Assembly: GCA_963746955.1 (NCBI GenBank) | Contig: CAVVDR010000005.1 | Coordinates: 1 to 64,000, forward strand | DNA from: DASQBT01 sp963746955 | GTDB lineage: Bacteria; Pseudomonadota; Gammaproteobacteria; Burkholderiales; Thiobacillaceae | Reading direction: 5' to 3' | DNA length: 64,000 nt | Shown: in pieces, positions 52,601-60,772 of the stretch | Layout: every line of letters begins with the position of its first letter | How positions within the stretch are numbered: position 1 is the first letter of the stretch | Made by a program: the position numbers and the translations under genes | Notes under the pieces: model-generated | What the model saw: the letters and a program-made list of their open reading frames with translations, nothing else | What the model was told of the DNA's origin: nothing | The model's database searches: none

Positions 52601-53568
52601 GAACGGTTGGATAGCAGCTTGAGCGGATCAATGGGTTTTCCGAACTGGCGAATCTCAAAATGGAGTTTAACCCGATCCGCATCGCTGTCGCCCATTTCGG
52701 CAATCTCTTGCCCGGCGTTGACCTGCTCCCCTTCCCGTACCAGGACCTTCTGGTTGTGCGCGTAGGCGCTGAGGTACTCATCGGCATGCTTGATGATCAC
52801 GAGTTGGCCGTACCCCCTCAAGCCGCTGCCGCTGTAGACCACCTTCCCCGGGGCCGTGGCCACAACCGGCGTGCCCCGCTCGCCTGCAAGATCAATCCCC
52901 TTCCCTCCCGCCTCACCGAAGCGTCCCAATAAGGCTCCCGCGGCAGGCCAAAGCCAGGTTTCCGTTGCGCCTGAAGCTTCGGCCTTTGCAGCGGGCACGG
53001 GCAGCGGCCTGACATCCATCGTGAGGCGGGATGACTCACCGGCGGCAGGCTTATCCTGCTCCGTCGCCGTCTTTTCAGACCCGGTTCTTGCGGGTTCTCC
53101 ATTCAACTTGGCCCAGTTGGCCTCGCTCCATGGCATGAGCTGGGCCTGGGGTTGGATGAAGAGCGGAATCGCAGGCAGCGCCCTGCTCTCCGGTTCGATT
53201 GTCTTCACAGGTAGAACCTGTACACCGCTCGTGTTGGGCACCCCCGTCGTGGGCGAAGTCAGTCTCAGCACCTGGCCAACCCTGATCACATCCGGCGATG
53301 GCAGCTGGTTCCAGGCTGCCAGTTCGCGATAGTCCAGGCTGTTGGAGAATGCAATACCAAACAGAGAATCGCCTTTTTGCACCGTGTACGTTGCGCCCGG
53401 CGCCGGAGGCGTAATGACCAACTTGGTCGGTGCTTTGGCCACCGGCTTGGCCGCGGATTTGGCCGTGCCGGGTTTGGTCACCTTGGCCTGCGTAACGTCG
53501 ACTATGGGCGCCACGACGGTTTCGCACCCCGCCAGCAGGCCGCACAGTGCAATGACCGCAACCCGCAT
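52597..53568 (-). CDS. nlpD: NlpD-like LysM/M23 lipoprotein (amidase activator)
   Basis: The 323-residue protein has a lipoprotein signal ('VIALCGLLAGCE') and a LysM domain ('YTVQKGDSLFGIAFSN'). A proline-rich linker leads to a LytM/M23 domain ('GRFGEAGGKGIDLAGERGTPVVA...HNQKVLVREGEQVNAGQEIAEMG...LHFEIRQFG'). The zinc ligands are degenerate: the first His is replaced in 'GKGID', and only one His remains in 'KLHFE'. It is therefore probably a non-catalytic activator of a murein amidase, as in E. coli NlpD. It overlaps pcm (TAATG) and rpoS. Confidence 0.92.
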   Translation of the reverse strand: MRVAVIALCGLLAGCETVVAPIVDVTQAKVTKPGTAKSAAKPVAKAPTKLVITPPAPGATYTVQKGDSLFGIAFSNSLDYRELAAWNQLPSPDVIRVGQVLRLTSPTTGVPNTSGVQVLPVKTIEPESRALPAIPLFIQPQAQLMPWSEANWAKLNGEPARTGSEKTATEQDKPAAGESSRLTMDVRPLPVPAAKAEASGATETWLWPAAGALLGRFGEAGGKGIDLAGERGTPVVATAPGKVVYSGSGLRGYGQLVIIKHADEYLSAYAHNQKVLVREGEQVNAGQEIAEMGDSDADRVKLHFEIRQFGKPIDPLKLLSNRS

Positions 53569-54236
53569 TACTCGACTCCGGGCAACAGGGGAACGAATTT
53601 CACCCGTTCAAGCCTGTCCTCGCTAAACTGCTCTCCGTGGCGCTCGACGACCAGCAGAGTTTGATGTTCCGGAGTTCCCATCGGCATCACCAGCCTGCCT
53701 CCGTCGGCCAACTGGAGCTTCAATGTTTCCGGCACGGCGTCAAACGCAGCGGCCACCACGATGGCATCGTAGGGCGCCGCCTCGGCCAGCCCGTTCATGC
53801 CATCGCCATGCTTGAGCTTGACACTGTGGAAACGCAGATCGCGGAGACGCTGCCGGGTCTTGCCTACTAAGGCAGCAATGCGCTCAATGCCCACCACCTC
53901 CTTGGCAATCTGGGCCAGCACTGCGGCCTGGTAGCCGCAGCCCGCCCCGACCTCCAGCACCCGGTTCAGGCTACGGTGATTGCGCGCCAACTCGGTCATG
54001 CGGGCAACGATGTAAGGACTGGAGATGGTCTGGCCGAATCCGATCGGCAGCGGAGCATCTTCGTACGCCCTGCTTTGCAGGGCCTCGTCAACAAACAGAT
54101 GGCGCGGCACCGAACCCATGGCTGCCAGCACCATGGCATCCTTGATCCCTTGCTCACGCAGTCGGTCGAGCATGCGGCCTCGGGTGCGGGCCGAGGTCAT
54201 GCCGATTCCGGAGCGCGGATTTACGGGTTCAGCCAC
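53568..54236 (-). CDS. pcm: Protein-L-isoaspartate O-methyltransferase
   Basis: Pcm repairs isoaspartyl residues using S-adenosylmethionine. The 222-residue protein has 'GIKDAMVLAAMGSVPRHLFV', 'PLPIGFGQTISSPYIVARMTEL', the SAM loop 'VLEVGAGCGYQAAVLAQ' and 'YDAIVVAAAFDAVPE'. Start is GTG at 54236, overlapping surE by 16 bases; the ATG at 54200 is an equally plausible start. Confidence 0.95.
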   Translation of the reverse strand: MAEPVNPRSGIGMTSARTRGRMLDRLREQGIKDAMVLAAMGSVPRHLFVDEALQSRAYEDAPLPIGFGQTISSPYIVARMTELARNHRSLNRVLEVGAGCGYQAAVLAQIAKEVVGIERIAALVGKTRQRLRDLRFHSVKLKHGDGMNGLAEAAPYDAIVVAAAFDAVPETLKLQLADGGRLVMPMGTPEHQTLLVVERHGEQFSEDRLERVKFVPLLPGVE

Positions 54237-54964
54237 TGTTTTACGCCTTCAAGCTGGCTGTAACGGGTCAGATCCATCTGCAAGGGGGTAATGGATACCC
54301 GGCCGTTTTCCACCGCATAGAAGTCCGTTCCTGGTCCGGCATCCTCAGCCAGTCCCGCCGCCCCAACCCAGTAAACGGTTTGGCCACGCGGGTTGACGGA
54401 TTTCACTGCCGGTTCGGCCTTGTGCCGCTTGCCCAGCCGAGTGATCTCGATCGCGCCAATATCCGCCCAAACTTTGTCGGGCACGTTGATATTTAGCAGG
54501 AATGCTTCCTTGAAGGGGGCAACCTGATAGCGCCGCACCAGGTCAATCACCACCCGGGCCGCGCTGGCGAAATTGCCACCGGCATAATTGGCCAGCGACA
54601 CCGCCAAGGCTGGGATGCCCAGCATGAAGCCTTCTGTGGCTGCCGCGACGGTGCCGGAATAGATCGTGTCATCCCCCATGTTGGCGCCATGGTTGATTCC
54701 GGAGATGATGATGTCGGGCAGGTGATCGAGCATGCCAGTTACCGCCAGATGCACACAATCCGTGGGTGTGCCGTTGACGAAATAGAACCCTGATGGAGAC
54801 TGGCGCAAGATCAGCGGCCGGTCCAGGGTAAGCGAGTTGGATGCTCCGCTGCGGTCGCGCTCCGGCGCCACCACGGTAATCTCGCCCAGATCCTTGAGAG
54901 CATCGGCCAGCGTGGCGATCCCAGGCGCGAAATATCCGTCGTCGTTACTCAGCAATATACGCAT
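54221..54964 (-). CDS. surE: 5'/3'-nucleotidase SurE
   Basis: SurE (247 residues) dephosphorylates nucleoside monophosphates. It begins with the metal-binding 'MRILLSNDDGYFAPGI', then 'VVAPERDRSGASNSLTLDRPL' and 'PDIIISGINHGANMGDDTIYSGTVAAA'. The gene follows tRNA-Pro and its terminator, so the surE-pcm-nlpD-rpoS run needs its own promoter near 54965-55020. Confidence 0.96.
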   Translation of the reverse strand: MRILLSNDDGYFAPGIATLADALKDLGEITVVAPERDRSGASNSLTLDRPLILRQSPSGFYFVNGTPTDCVHLAVTGMLDHLPDIIISGINHGANMGDDTIYSGTVAAATEGFMLGIPALAVSLANYAGGNFASAARVVIDLVRRYQVAPFKEAFLLNINVPDKVWADIGAIEITRLGKRHKAEPAVKSVNPRGQTVYWVGAAGLAEDAGPGTDFYAVENGRVSITPLQMDLTRYSQLEGVKQWLNP

Positions 54965-55020
54965 GAGGCACCGGGAGTGGCATCGCAGAATATCGGCTGC
55001 AGCTGGGTCTTATCCCAATA

Positions 55021-55043
55021 AAAAAGCCCGCAAACATGCGGGC
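55021..55043 (-). terminator. Rho-independent terminator downstream of tRNA-Pro
   Basis: Read on the minus strand, GCCCGCA (55043-55037), loop TGTT and TGCGGGC (55032-55026) form a 7-bp stem followed by TTTTTT. It lies about 70 bases after tRNA-Pro. Confidence 0.75.
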
Positions 55044-55111
55044 CATTCTATCATCCGTCTGCCGGTTATCGCGCCGGGGGCAGGAGTAATCTTGACTGGA
55101 AGTTTTCGAAA

Positions 55112-55188
55112 TGGTCGGGGCGAGAAGATTCGAACTTCCGACCCCCTGCACCCCATGCAGGTGCGCTACCAGGCTGCGCTACGCCCCG
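55112..55188 (-). tRNA. tRNA-Pro (anticodon GGG)
   Basis: A 77-base cloverleaf on the minus strand. The acceptor stem CGGGGCG/CGCCCCG is followed by discriminator A and encoded CCA. The anticodon stem CCTGC/GCAGG carries loop ATGGGGT, so anticodon GGG. The T loop reads TTCGAAT. It is flanked by merR on one side and a terminator on the other. Confidence 0.95.
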
Positions 55189-55236
55189 ACACGAAAGGCG
55201 CGATTATAACCGAGTTTATCGCGCATGCGTACGGGG

Positions 55237-55587
55237 TCAACTCAAAAAATCCAGCAGCGATTGCAACTCTGACTTGAGTTCGGCAAGACTGATTTCCTTT
55301 CGCGAAGTCTTTTCTTCCGGACCGTCCTGATCCAGTCGGTTGCGCGCACCGCTGATGGTGAAGCCGTCTTCATACAGCAACTGCCGGATGCGCCGGATCA
55401 GCAAGACTTCGTGATGTTGGTAGTAGCGGCGGTTGCCGCGGCGCTTGATCGGCTTGAGCTGGGAAAATTCCTGTTCCCAGTAGCGCAGAACATGAGGCTT
55501 GACCGCGCACAATTCCGCCACCTCGCCAATGGTGAAATATCGCTTGGCGGGAATCAACGGCAACTCAGCTGGATTCTGCGCTTCCAA
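55237..55587 (-). CDS. MerR-family transcriptional regulator
   Basis: A 116-residue protein with an N-terminal MerR winged helix ('YFTIGEVAELCAVKPHVLRYWEQEFSQLKPIKRRGNRRYY') and a short coiled-coil tail lacking effector-binding cysteines. This is the small MerR protein usually found after ihfA. Its TTG start overlaps the 3' end of ihfA by 23 bases; no ATG is available nearby. Confidence 0.88.
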   Translation of the reverse strand: MEAQNPAELPLIPAKRYFTIGEVAELCAVKPHVLRYWEQEFSQLKPIKRRGNRRYYQHHEVLLIRRIRQLLYEDGFTISGARNRLDQDGPEEKTSRKEISLAELKSELQSLLDFLS

Positions 55588-55876
55588 TCTCCACTTCCTC
55601 CACCATGGCCTTGAGCTTTTGGCTGGCGTGGAAGGTCACCACTCGCCGGGCCGAGATGGGCATCTCCTCGCCGGTCTTGGGATTTCTGCCAGGACGCTTG
55701 GGTTTTTCCCGGCATTGGAAATTGCCAAAGCCGGAAAGCTTGACCGTGTCACCCCTTTCCAGGGCATTGCGGATTTCCTCAAAGAAGGTCTCCACCATGT
55801 CCTTGGCCTCACGCTTGTTGAGGCCCACTTTCTCAAACAGCAGATCAGCAAGTTCAGCTTTGGTTAGCGTTGTCAT
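55565..55876 (-). CDS. ihfA: Integration host factor subunit alpha
   Basis: IHF-alpha (103 residues) bends DNA as a heterodimer with IHF-beta. It has 'MTTLTKAELADLLFEKVGLNKREAKDMVE', 'VKLSGFGNFQCREKPKRPGRNPKTGEEMPISARRVVTF'. It is 13 bases downstream of pheT in the pheS-pheT-ihfA-merR run. Confidence 0.95.
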   Translation of the reverse strand: MTTLTKAELADLLFEKVGLNKREAKDMVETFFEEIRNALERGDTVKLSGFGNFQCREKPKRPGRNPKTGEEMPISARRVVTFHASQKLKAMVEEVEIGSAESS

Positions 55877-55889
55877 GATGTATTTGGTA

Positions 55890-58244
55890 TTAAGCGCGCA
55901 AGCCTGCGCTGAATTTTTCCATCACTACCTGGGTGATTTTCGCCACCGCCGCCTCCACTTCCGCATCGGTGAGCGTGCGTTCAGTATCTTGCATAACTAC
56001 CCGGAATGCAAGGCTTTTTTGATCTTCGCCCAGGCCTTTCCCCCGATAAACATCGAACAGGGCCAAGTCCCTGACAATGGCATCGGCCACTTCCTGCATG
56101 GCGGCCAACATATCCGCCACGCGGACCGACTCGGCTACTGCAAAGGCCAGATCCCGGCGCACCGCAGGGAATCGCGCGATCGTCCCATGCCGTGGAAGGT
56201 CCAGGGCTGCCACTGCATCAAACTCAAGTTCAAATACGACCGGCGCCGCTGCAAGATCAAACTGCTGCGCCAGGCGGGGGTGGAGTGTCCCGAGCCAGCC
56301 GATGGAACGGCCTGCTTTGAAGACCTGGGTTGACTGGCCCGGATGCAGCGCCGGATGGGGTGTAGGAGCAAAGCCCAGGGACTCGCCCGGCAGGCTTTCC
56401 AGGTCGCACTTCACATCGAAGAAATCTGTCGGCCGGCCGACGCGCCCCCACTGTTCGGCTGCGGCATCGCCGTAAGCCAGCCCTCCCAGCATCTGGATCT
56501 GCTTCAGGCCATCCTGCTCCCGGCGATAGATGCGCCCCAGTTCAAACACTCGAACGCGGCTCTGCTGACGGTTGAGGTTGTACTTCAACACTTCGAGCAA
56601 ACCGCCCCACAGGCTGGTACGCATAACTGACATCTGGCTGGAGATGGGGTTGGCCAAGGCAAGCGGTGTGCTGGCGGGATCGAGCGCCTGCTCCCAGGCT
56701 GGATCGACGAAACTGTAGGTGATGACCTCCTGGTAGTCGCGACCGACAAAATGCAGCTTGAGCTTTTCGTCGTCGTTGTGCGTTTCGACTGTCGGCAACA
56801 AGGCCAGACGCGCCAGCGGCTGGGCGGCAGGAATGGCATCATAGCCCGCGAGCCGCGCCACTTCCTCCACCAGATCGGCCTCGATCCCCAGGTCGAAACG
56901 GAAACTGGGTGGCGTCACCAGCAGATCCTCCCCTTCGCGCTTGATTTGACATCCCAGCCGGACCAACATCGCTTCTGCATTGCCCTGGGTCAGATCGATA
57001 CCCAACATGCGTCGGGTACGGCCCAAACGCAGCCGGATCGCGGGCCGAGTCGGGAGACCGCCGGAAATCTCGGTGATCGGTCCCGGCTTGCCGCCGCAAA
57101 TGGACAGCATCAGGGTAGTGGCCCGTTCCAGTGAGGACCGGGTAGCGGCAAAGTCTACGCCGCGCTCGAAGCGGTGCGACGAATCGGTGGACAGGCCGAG
57201 CGCGCGCGCGCGACCGGCGATCGCCTCGGGCCGGAAAAAGGCGGATTCAAGGAAGATGTCCTGACAGTGTTCCTCGACTGCAGTGGATTGGCCTCCCATT
57301 ATGCCGGCCAGCGCGATGGGGCCGTTTTCGTCCGCGATGATCAGCATATCCGGCCGCAATTCTGATTGCTGGCCATTGAGCAGAGTCAGGGGTTCTCCCG
57401 GCTTGGCAAGCCGTACCCGTAGCCCGCCTTTCATCTTGGCCAGGTCAAACGCATGCAGTGGCTGGCCCATTTCCAGCATCACATAATTGGTGATGTCCAC
57501 CGGCGCACTTATCGACCGGATGCCGCTGCGCTCGAGACGGCTCAGCATCCATAGAGGCGTCTCCACATTCGGATTAATGCCCTTGATCACCCGGCCGCAG
57601 TAAAGAGGACAATCCTGGCTCGCTTCCACCTTGACCGGAAACGTATCGAACGCATCCTGCATCACCGGCGCAGGTGCGAGCAGATAGGCGGTGGTGCCGG
57701 TAATTGCCGCCACCTCGCGAGCAATGCCGGTCATGCTCAGGCAATCGGCCCGGTTAGGGGTGAGCTTGAGAGTAATCAGCCGGTCGTCCAGCTCCATATA
57801 GATACGGATGTCCGTTCCCACCGGCGCATCTGCCGGCAGTTGCATCAAACCGTCGCTTTCTTCTGCCAGCCCGAGTTCCTTTGCGGAGCACAACATGCCA
57901 AACGATTCCACGCCGCGCACTTTGACCTGGCCAATGGCGATCCCCGGCAACTCGGCGCCGACCCTGGCGCACGGCACTTTGAGCCCAACCGCCGCATTGG
58001 AGGCCCCACAGACTATCCGCAGCGGTTCGGATTCACCTACTGCAACCCGGCACAGGTGCAGCCGATCGGCATCCGGGTGCTTTTCTACAGCCAGGATCTG
58101 GCCCACTACCACCCCGGAAAAAACCGGCGCCATTGAACTAATCGCTTCCACCTCAAGGCCGGCCATGGTCAAGGCATGCGCCAGTTGCTCGGTATCGTGG
58201 CGGGGATTTACGAACGAACGTAACCAGGTTTCAGAGAACTGCAC
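55890..58244 (-). CDS. pheT: Phenylalanyl-tRNA synthetase beta subunit
   Basis: The 784-residue beta subunit has the OB-fold tRNA-binding N-terminus ('SGVVVGQILAVEKHPDADRLHLCRV'). The B3/B4 editing module ('ERGVDFAATRSSLERATTLML' and neighbours) and B5 region follow, and the C-terminal ferredoxin-like anticodon-binding domain ('RFPAVRRDLAFAV') is complete. Start is GTG. It lies 102 bases downstream of pheS. Confidence 0.96.
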   Translation of the reverse strand: MQFSETWLRSFVNPRHDTEQLAHALTMAGLEVEAISSMAPVFSGVVVGQILAVEKHPDADRLHLCRVAVGESEPLRIVCGASNAAVGLKVPCARVGAELPGIAIGQVKVRGVESFGMLCSAKELGLAEESDGLMQLPADAPVGTDIRIYMELDDRLITLKLTPNRADCLSMTGIAREVAAITGTTAYLLAPAPVMQDAFDTFPVKVEASQDCPLYCGRVIKGINPNVETPLWMLSRLERSGIRSISAPVDITNYVMLEMGQPLHAFDLAKMKGGLRVRLAKPGEPLTLLNGQQSELRPDMLIIADENGPIALAGIMGGQSTAVEEHCQDIFLESAFFRPEAIAGRARALGLSTDSSHRFERGVDFAATRSSLERATTLMLSICGGKPGPITEISGGLPTRPAIRLRLGRTRRMLGIDLTQGNAEAMLVRLGCQIKREGEDLLVTPPSFRFDLGIEADLVEEVARLAGYDAIPAAQPLARLALLPTVETHNDDEKLKLHFVGRDYQEVITYSFVDPAWEQALDPASTPLALANPISSQMSVMRTSLWGGLLEVLKYNLNRQQSRVRVFELGRIYRREQDGLKQIQMLGGLAYGDAAAEQWGRVGRPTDFFDVKCDLESLPGESLGFAPTPHPALHPGQSTQVFKAGRSIGWLGTLHPRLAQQFDLAAAPVVFELEFDAVAALDLPRHGTIARFPAVRRDLAFAVAESVRVADMLAAMQEVADAIVRDLALFDVYRGKGLGEDQKSLAFRVVMQDTERTLTDAEVEAAVAKITQVVMEKFSAGLRA

Positions 58245-58346
58245 GACGTCTACCCAAATTGAACCAGAAAACGCAGGTCACTTTGGTTCCGGCGTCACAT
58301 TGGCCATTGGCCGACATGAGCCTCGACTGAATCAACTTGCACGCTT

Positions 58347-59366
58347 TCATGCGAATTGCCTCAAGAAGCGCAAATCATTTTCGAAGAACAGCCGCAAATC
58401 ATCCACGCCATAGCGCAGCATGGCCAGCCGCTCCACCCCGAGACCAAAGGCGAAACCCAGGTAACGCTCGCTGTCGATATCGACGTGCTTGAAGACGTTG
58501 GGATGCACCATGCCGCATCCCAGCACCTCCAGCCAGCCGCTGTGGGAACACACCCGGCAGCCATCGCCGCCGCACATCACACAGGCGATATCCATTTCGG
58601 CGGAAGGTTCGGTGAAGGGAAAAAAGGACGGGCGAAATCGCACCGCCAGGTTGTCCACTTCAAAGAAGCGGCGCATGAAATCGGCGAGCACGCCTTTCAG
58701 ATCGGCGAAGGAGACATTCTCGTCCACCCACAGGCCTTCCACCTGGTGGAACATGGGGCTGTGGGTCACATCGGAATCGCATCGATACACGCGGCCCGGC
58801 GCAATGATGCGAAAAGGCGGCTTATGGTCCTGCATGTAATGAACCTGCACCGGCGAGGTATGGGTGCGCAACAGGCTGCCATCCTCCAGGTAAAAGGTAT
58901 CGTGCATGGCACGGGCAGGATGGTTCTCCGGAATATTGAGCGCTGTGAAATTGTAGAAGTCGGTCTCGATTTCCGGACCGTCCGCCGAGTCGAAACCGAT
59001 CGACCGGAACAGCGCCTCGATGCGAAATAAGGTGCGGCTCACCGGGTGCAGTCCGCCGCGTCCCAGGCCGCGACCGGGCAGGCTGACATCAAGCGTCTCA
59101 GCCGCCAGCTTGCGATCCAGTTCGGCCTGTTGCAGGGCTTCGCGCCGGACCTTTAACGCGCCCTCCACCGCCTGTTTGGCCTCGTTGATGCGGGCGCCCG
59201 CAGTCTTGCGCAGGTCGGCTTCGAGCTTGCCCAGCCCCTTGAGCAGTTCGGTCAGCGTGCCGCTCTTGCCGAGGAACCGGGCCTTGACCTGTTCCAGGGC
59301 CTGCAGATCAGGGCAGTTGTTGATCGCCCCCAGGGCTTCAACAACAATCTGATTCGGATTTTGCAT
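58347..59366 (-). CDS. pheS: Phenylalanyl-tRNA synthetase alpha subunit
   Basis: The 339-residue alpha subunit has an N-terminal coiled coil. Its class II catalytic core carries 'HPVSRTLFRIEALF', motif 2 'FRIIAPGRVYRCDSDVTHSPMFHQVEG' and motif 3 'FGLGVERLAMLRYGVDDLR'. It pairs with PheT. A terminator-like hairpin lies between rplT and this gene. Confidence 0.97.
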   Translation of the reverse strand: MQNPNQIVVEALGAINNCPDLQALEQVKARFLGKSGTLTELLKGLGKLEADLRKTAGARINEAKQAVEGALKVRREALQQAELDRKLAAETLDVSLPGRGLGRGGLHPVSRTLFRIEALFRSIGFDSADGPEIETDFYNFTALNIPENHPARAMHDTFYLEDGSLLRTHTSPVQVHYMQDHKPPFRIIAPGRVYRCDSDVTHSPMFHQVEGLWVDENVSFADLKGVLADFMRRFFEVDNLAVRFRPSFFPFTEPSAEMDIACVMCGGDGCRVCSHSGWLEVLGCGMVHPNVFKHVDIDSERYLGFAFGLGVERLAMLRYGVDDLRLFFENDLRFLRQFA

Positions 59367-59400
59367 ACGCTTGCATACCCTGATTCAGCACTTGGCAACG

Positions 59401-59420
59401 AAAAGAGGCCCGTGGGCCTC
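59401..59420 (-). terminator. Intercistronic terminator-like hairpin between rplT and pheS
   Basis: On the minus strand, GAGGCCC (59420-59414), loop AC and GGGCCTC (59411-59405) form a 7-bp stem followed by TTTT. It begins 20 bases after the rplT stop and ends about 35 bases before pheS. The short T run suggests a partial terminator or attenuator that lowers pheS expression relative to the ribosomal genes. Confidence 0.55.
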
Positions 59421-59439
59421 CTTTCACATCACTCGACGG

Positions 59440-59799
59440 TCAGACGGCGAGGCCAGCCTTGACTTGCGCTGCGATCTTGGCAAACGCGTCCTTGTCAAGA
59501 ACAGCCAGGTCCGCCAGGACCTTGCGATCGACCTCCACTTGAGCTTTCTTCAGGCCGTTCATAAACACACTGTAGGTCAGGCCATGCTCGCGCGCTGCGG
59601 CATTGATCCGGGCGATCCAAAGAGCACGAAACTGGCGCTTGCGCTGGCGGCGGTCGCGATAGGCATACTGCCCCGCCTTCATTACTGCTTCATTGGCAAT
59701 ACGGAATACGTTCTTGCGGCGGCCGCGGTAGCCTTTGGCGGCGTCGAGAACTTCTTTGTGACTGGCGCGGGCGGTTACACCCCGTTTTACGCGTGGCAT
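59440..59799 (-). CDS. rplT: 50S ribosomal protein L20
   Basis: L20 (119 residues) is complete and basic: 'MPRVKRGVTARASHKEVLDAAKGYRGRRKNVFRIANEAVMKAGQYAYRDRRQRKRQFRALWI'. It binds 23S rRNA early in assembly and, in E. coli, represses its own operon. It follows rpmI by 12 bases. Confidence 0.97.
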   Translation of the reverse strand: MPRVKRGVTARASHKEVLDAAKGYRGRRKNVFRIANEAVMKAGQYAYRDRRQRKRQFRALWIARINAAAREHGLTYSVFMNGLKKAQVEVDRKVLADLAVLDKDAFAKIAAQVKAGLAV

Positions 59800-59811
59800 G
59801 TTCTATCCTCC

Positions 59812-60009
59812 TTAGGCGTAGGGCAGCATCTTTCGCATGGACTTCTGGTTGGTGGCATCGGCAACGGCCATGCCCCGCAACTGACGCTTGCGCTTGGTGC
59901 TTTTCTTGGTGAGGATGTGACGCAGGAAAGCGTGGGTACGCTTGAACTTGCCACTACCCAGGGCGCGAAACCGCTTGGCAGCCCCGCTCTTGGACTTCAT
60001 CTTGGGCAT
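59812..60009 (-). CDS. rpmI: 50S ribosomal protein L35
   Basis: L35 (65 residues): 'MPKMKSKSGAAKRFRALGSGKFKRTHAFLRHILTKKSTKRKRQL'. It lies 167 bases after infC, a long gap for this operon that may hold the L20 regulatory region. Confidence 0.97.
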   Translation of the reverse strand: MPKMKSKSGAAKRFRALGSGKFKRTHAFLRHILTKKSTKRKRQLRGMAVADATNQKSMRKMLPYA

Positions 60010-60176
60010 TGCTACTACTCCAGTTATTTGATGACACAGGGTGTCGCCACCTTGGCGAGCTTTACCAACCCGGCATCACTTGTTGCAGGCTTGCGCCTGT
60101 CTTGTCCTGGTCAAATGGCATTTCATGTCCGCTTGAATCAGGACACTCGTTCCGGCAAATCGAGGCCGGAATAAGC
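60010..60176 (-). promoter_or_regulatory. infC-rpmI intercistronic region with GNRA hairpin
   Basis: This 167-base gap holds a stable hairpin: on the minus strand CAGGC, GCAA tetraloop, GCCTG (60099-60086). In E. coli the same gap carries the pseudoknot where L20 represses rpmI-rplT. A matching pseudoknot was not proven here. Confidence 0.4.
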
Positions 60177-60698
60177 TTATTTCTTCTTCTTCGGGCCCAG
60201 CACCATCACCATCTGGCGCCCTTCCATCTTGGGAAACTGCTCGACCAACGCATGTTCCACCAGATCGCCCTCCACCCGCTTCAACAACGCCAGGCCCAGT
60301 TCCTGGTGAGTCATTTCCCGGCCCCTGAACCTCAGGGTGACCTTGGCCTTGTCGCCGTCGCTCAAAAACCTCACAAGATTGCGCAGCTTGACCTGATAAT
60401 CGCCTTCATCGGTGCCAGGACGAAATTTTATTTCCTTGACCTGAACCTGCTTCTGCTTGAGTTTGGCCTCGTGCAGCTTCTTGCTTTCCTGATACTTGAA
60501 CTTGCCGAAGTCCATGATCTTACACACCGGCGGCTTGGCGGTGGGAGCAATTTCCACCAAGTCCAGTTCTGCCTCCTCGGCAGCCTTCAAGGCCTCCCGC
60601 AAATTCACTACGCCAAGCTGTTCACCTTCAGCACCAATTAAACGAATCTCGGATGAATCGATTTCCCCGTTGATTCGCGTCTGTTTGTCAGTTGCGAT
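60177..60698 (-). CDS. infC: Translation initiation factor IF-3 (AUC start codon)
   Basis: IF3 (173 residues) prevents subunit joining and checks the start codon. The N-terminal part reads 'ATDKQTRINGEIDSSEIRLIGAEGEQLGVVNLREAL' and the C-terminal domain 'KEIKFRPGTDEGDYQVKLRNLVRFLSDGDKAKVTLRFRGREM'. No ATG, GTG or TTG gives this N-terminus. The start is ATC at 60698, eight bases after GGAG. A non-canonical start is known for infC (AUU in E. coli) and lets IF3 repress its own translation. The first GTG within the gene would begin only at 60608. Confidence 0.93.
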   Translation of the reverse strand: MATDKQTRINGEIDSSEIRLIGAEGEQLGVVNLREALKAAEEAELDLVEIAPTAKPPVCKIMDFGKFKYQESKKLHEAKLKQKQVQVKEIKFRPGTDEGDYQVKLRNLVRFLSDGDKAKVTLRFRGREMTHQELGLALLKRVEGDLVEHALVEQFPKMEGRQMVMVLGPKKKK

Positions 60699-60772
60699 GA
60701 GCCATTCTCCAAGTCAAACCCCCGCGGGGCAAAAATAAACAAGGAGCGGCAAGCCACCCGCTCCTCATTTGC

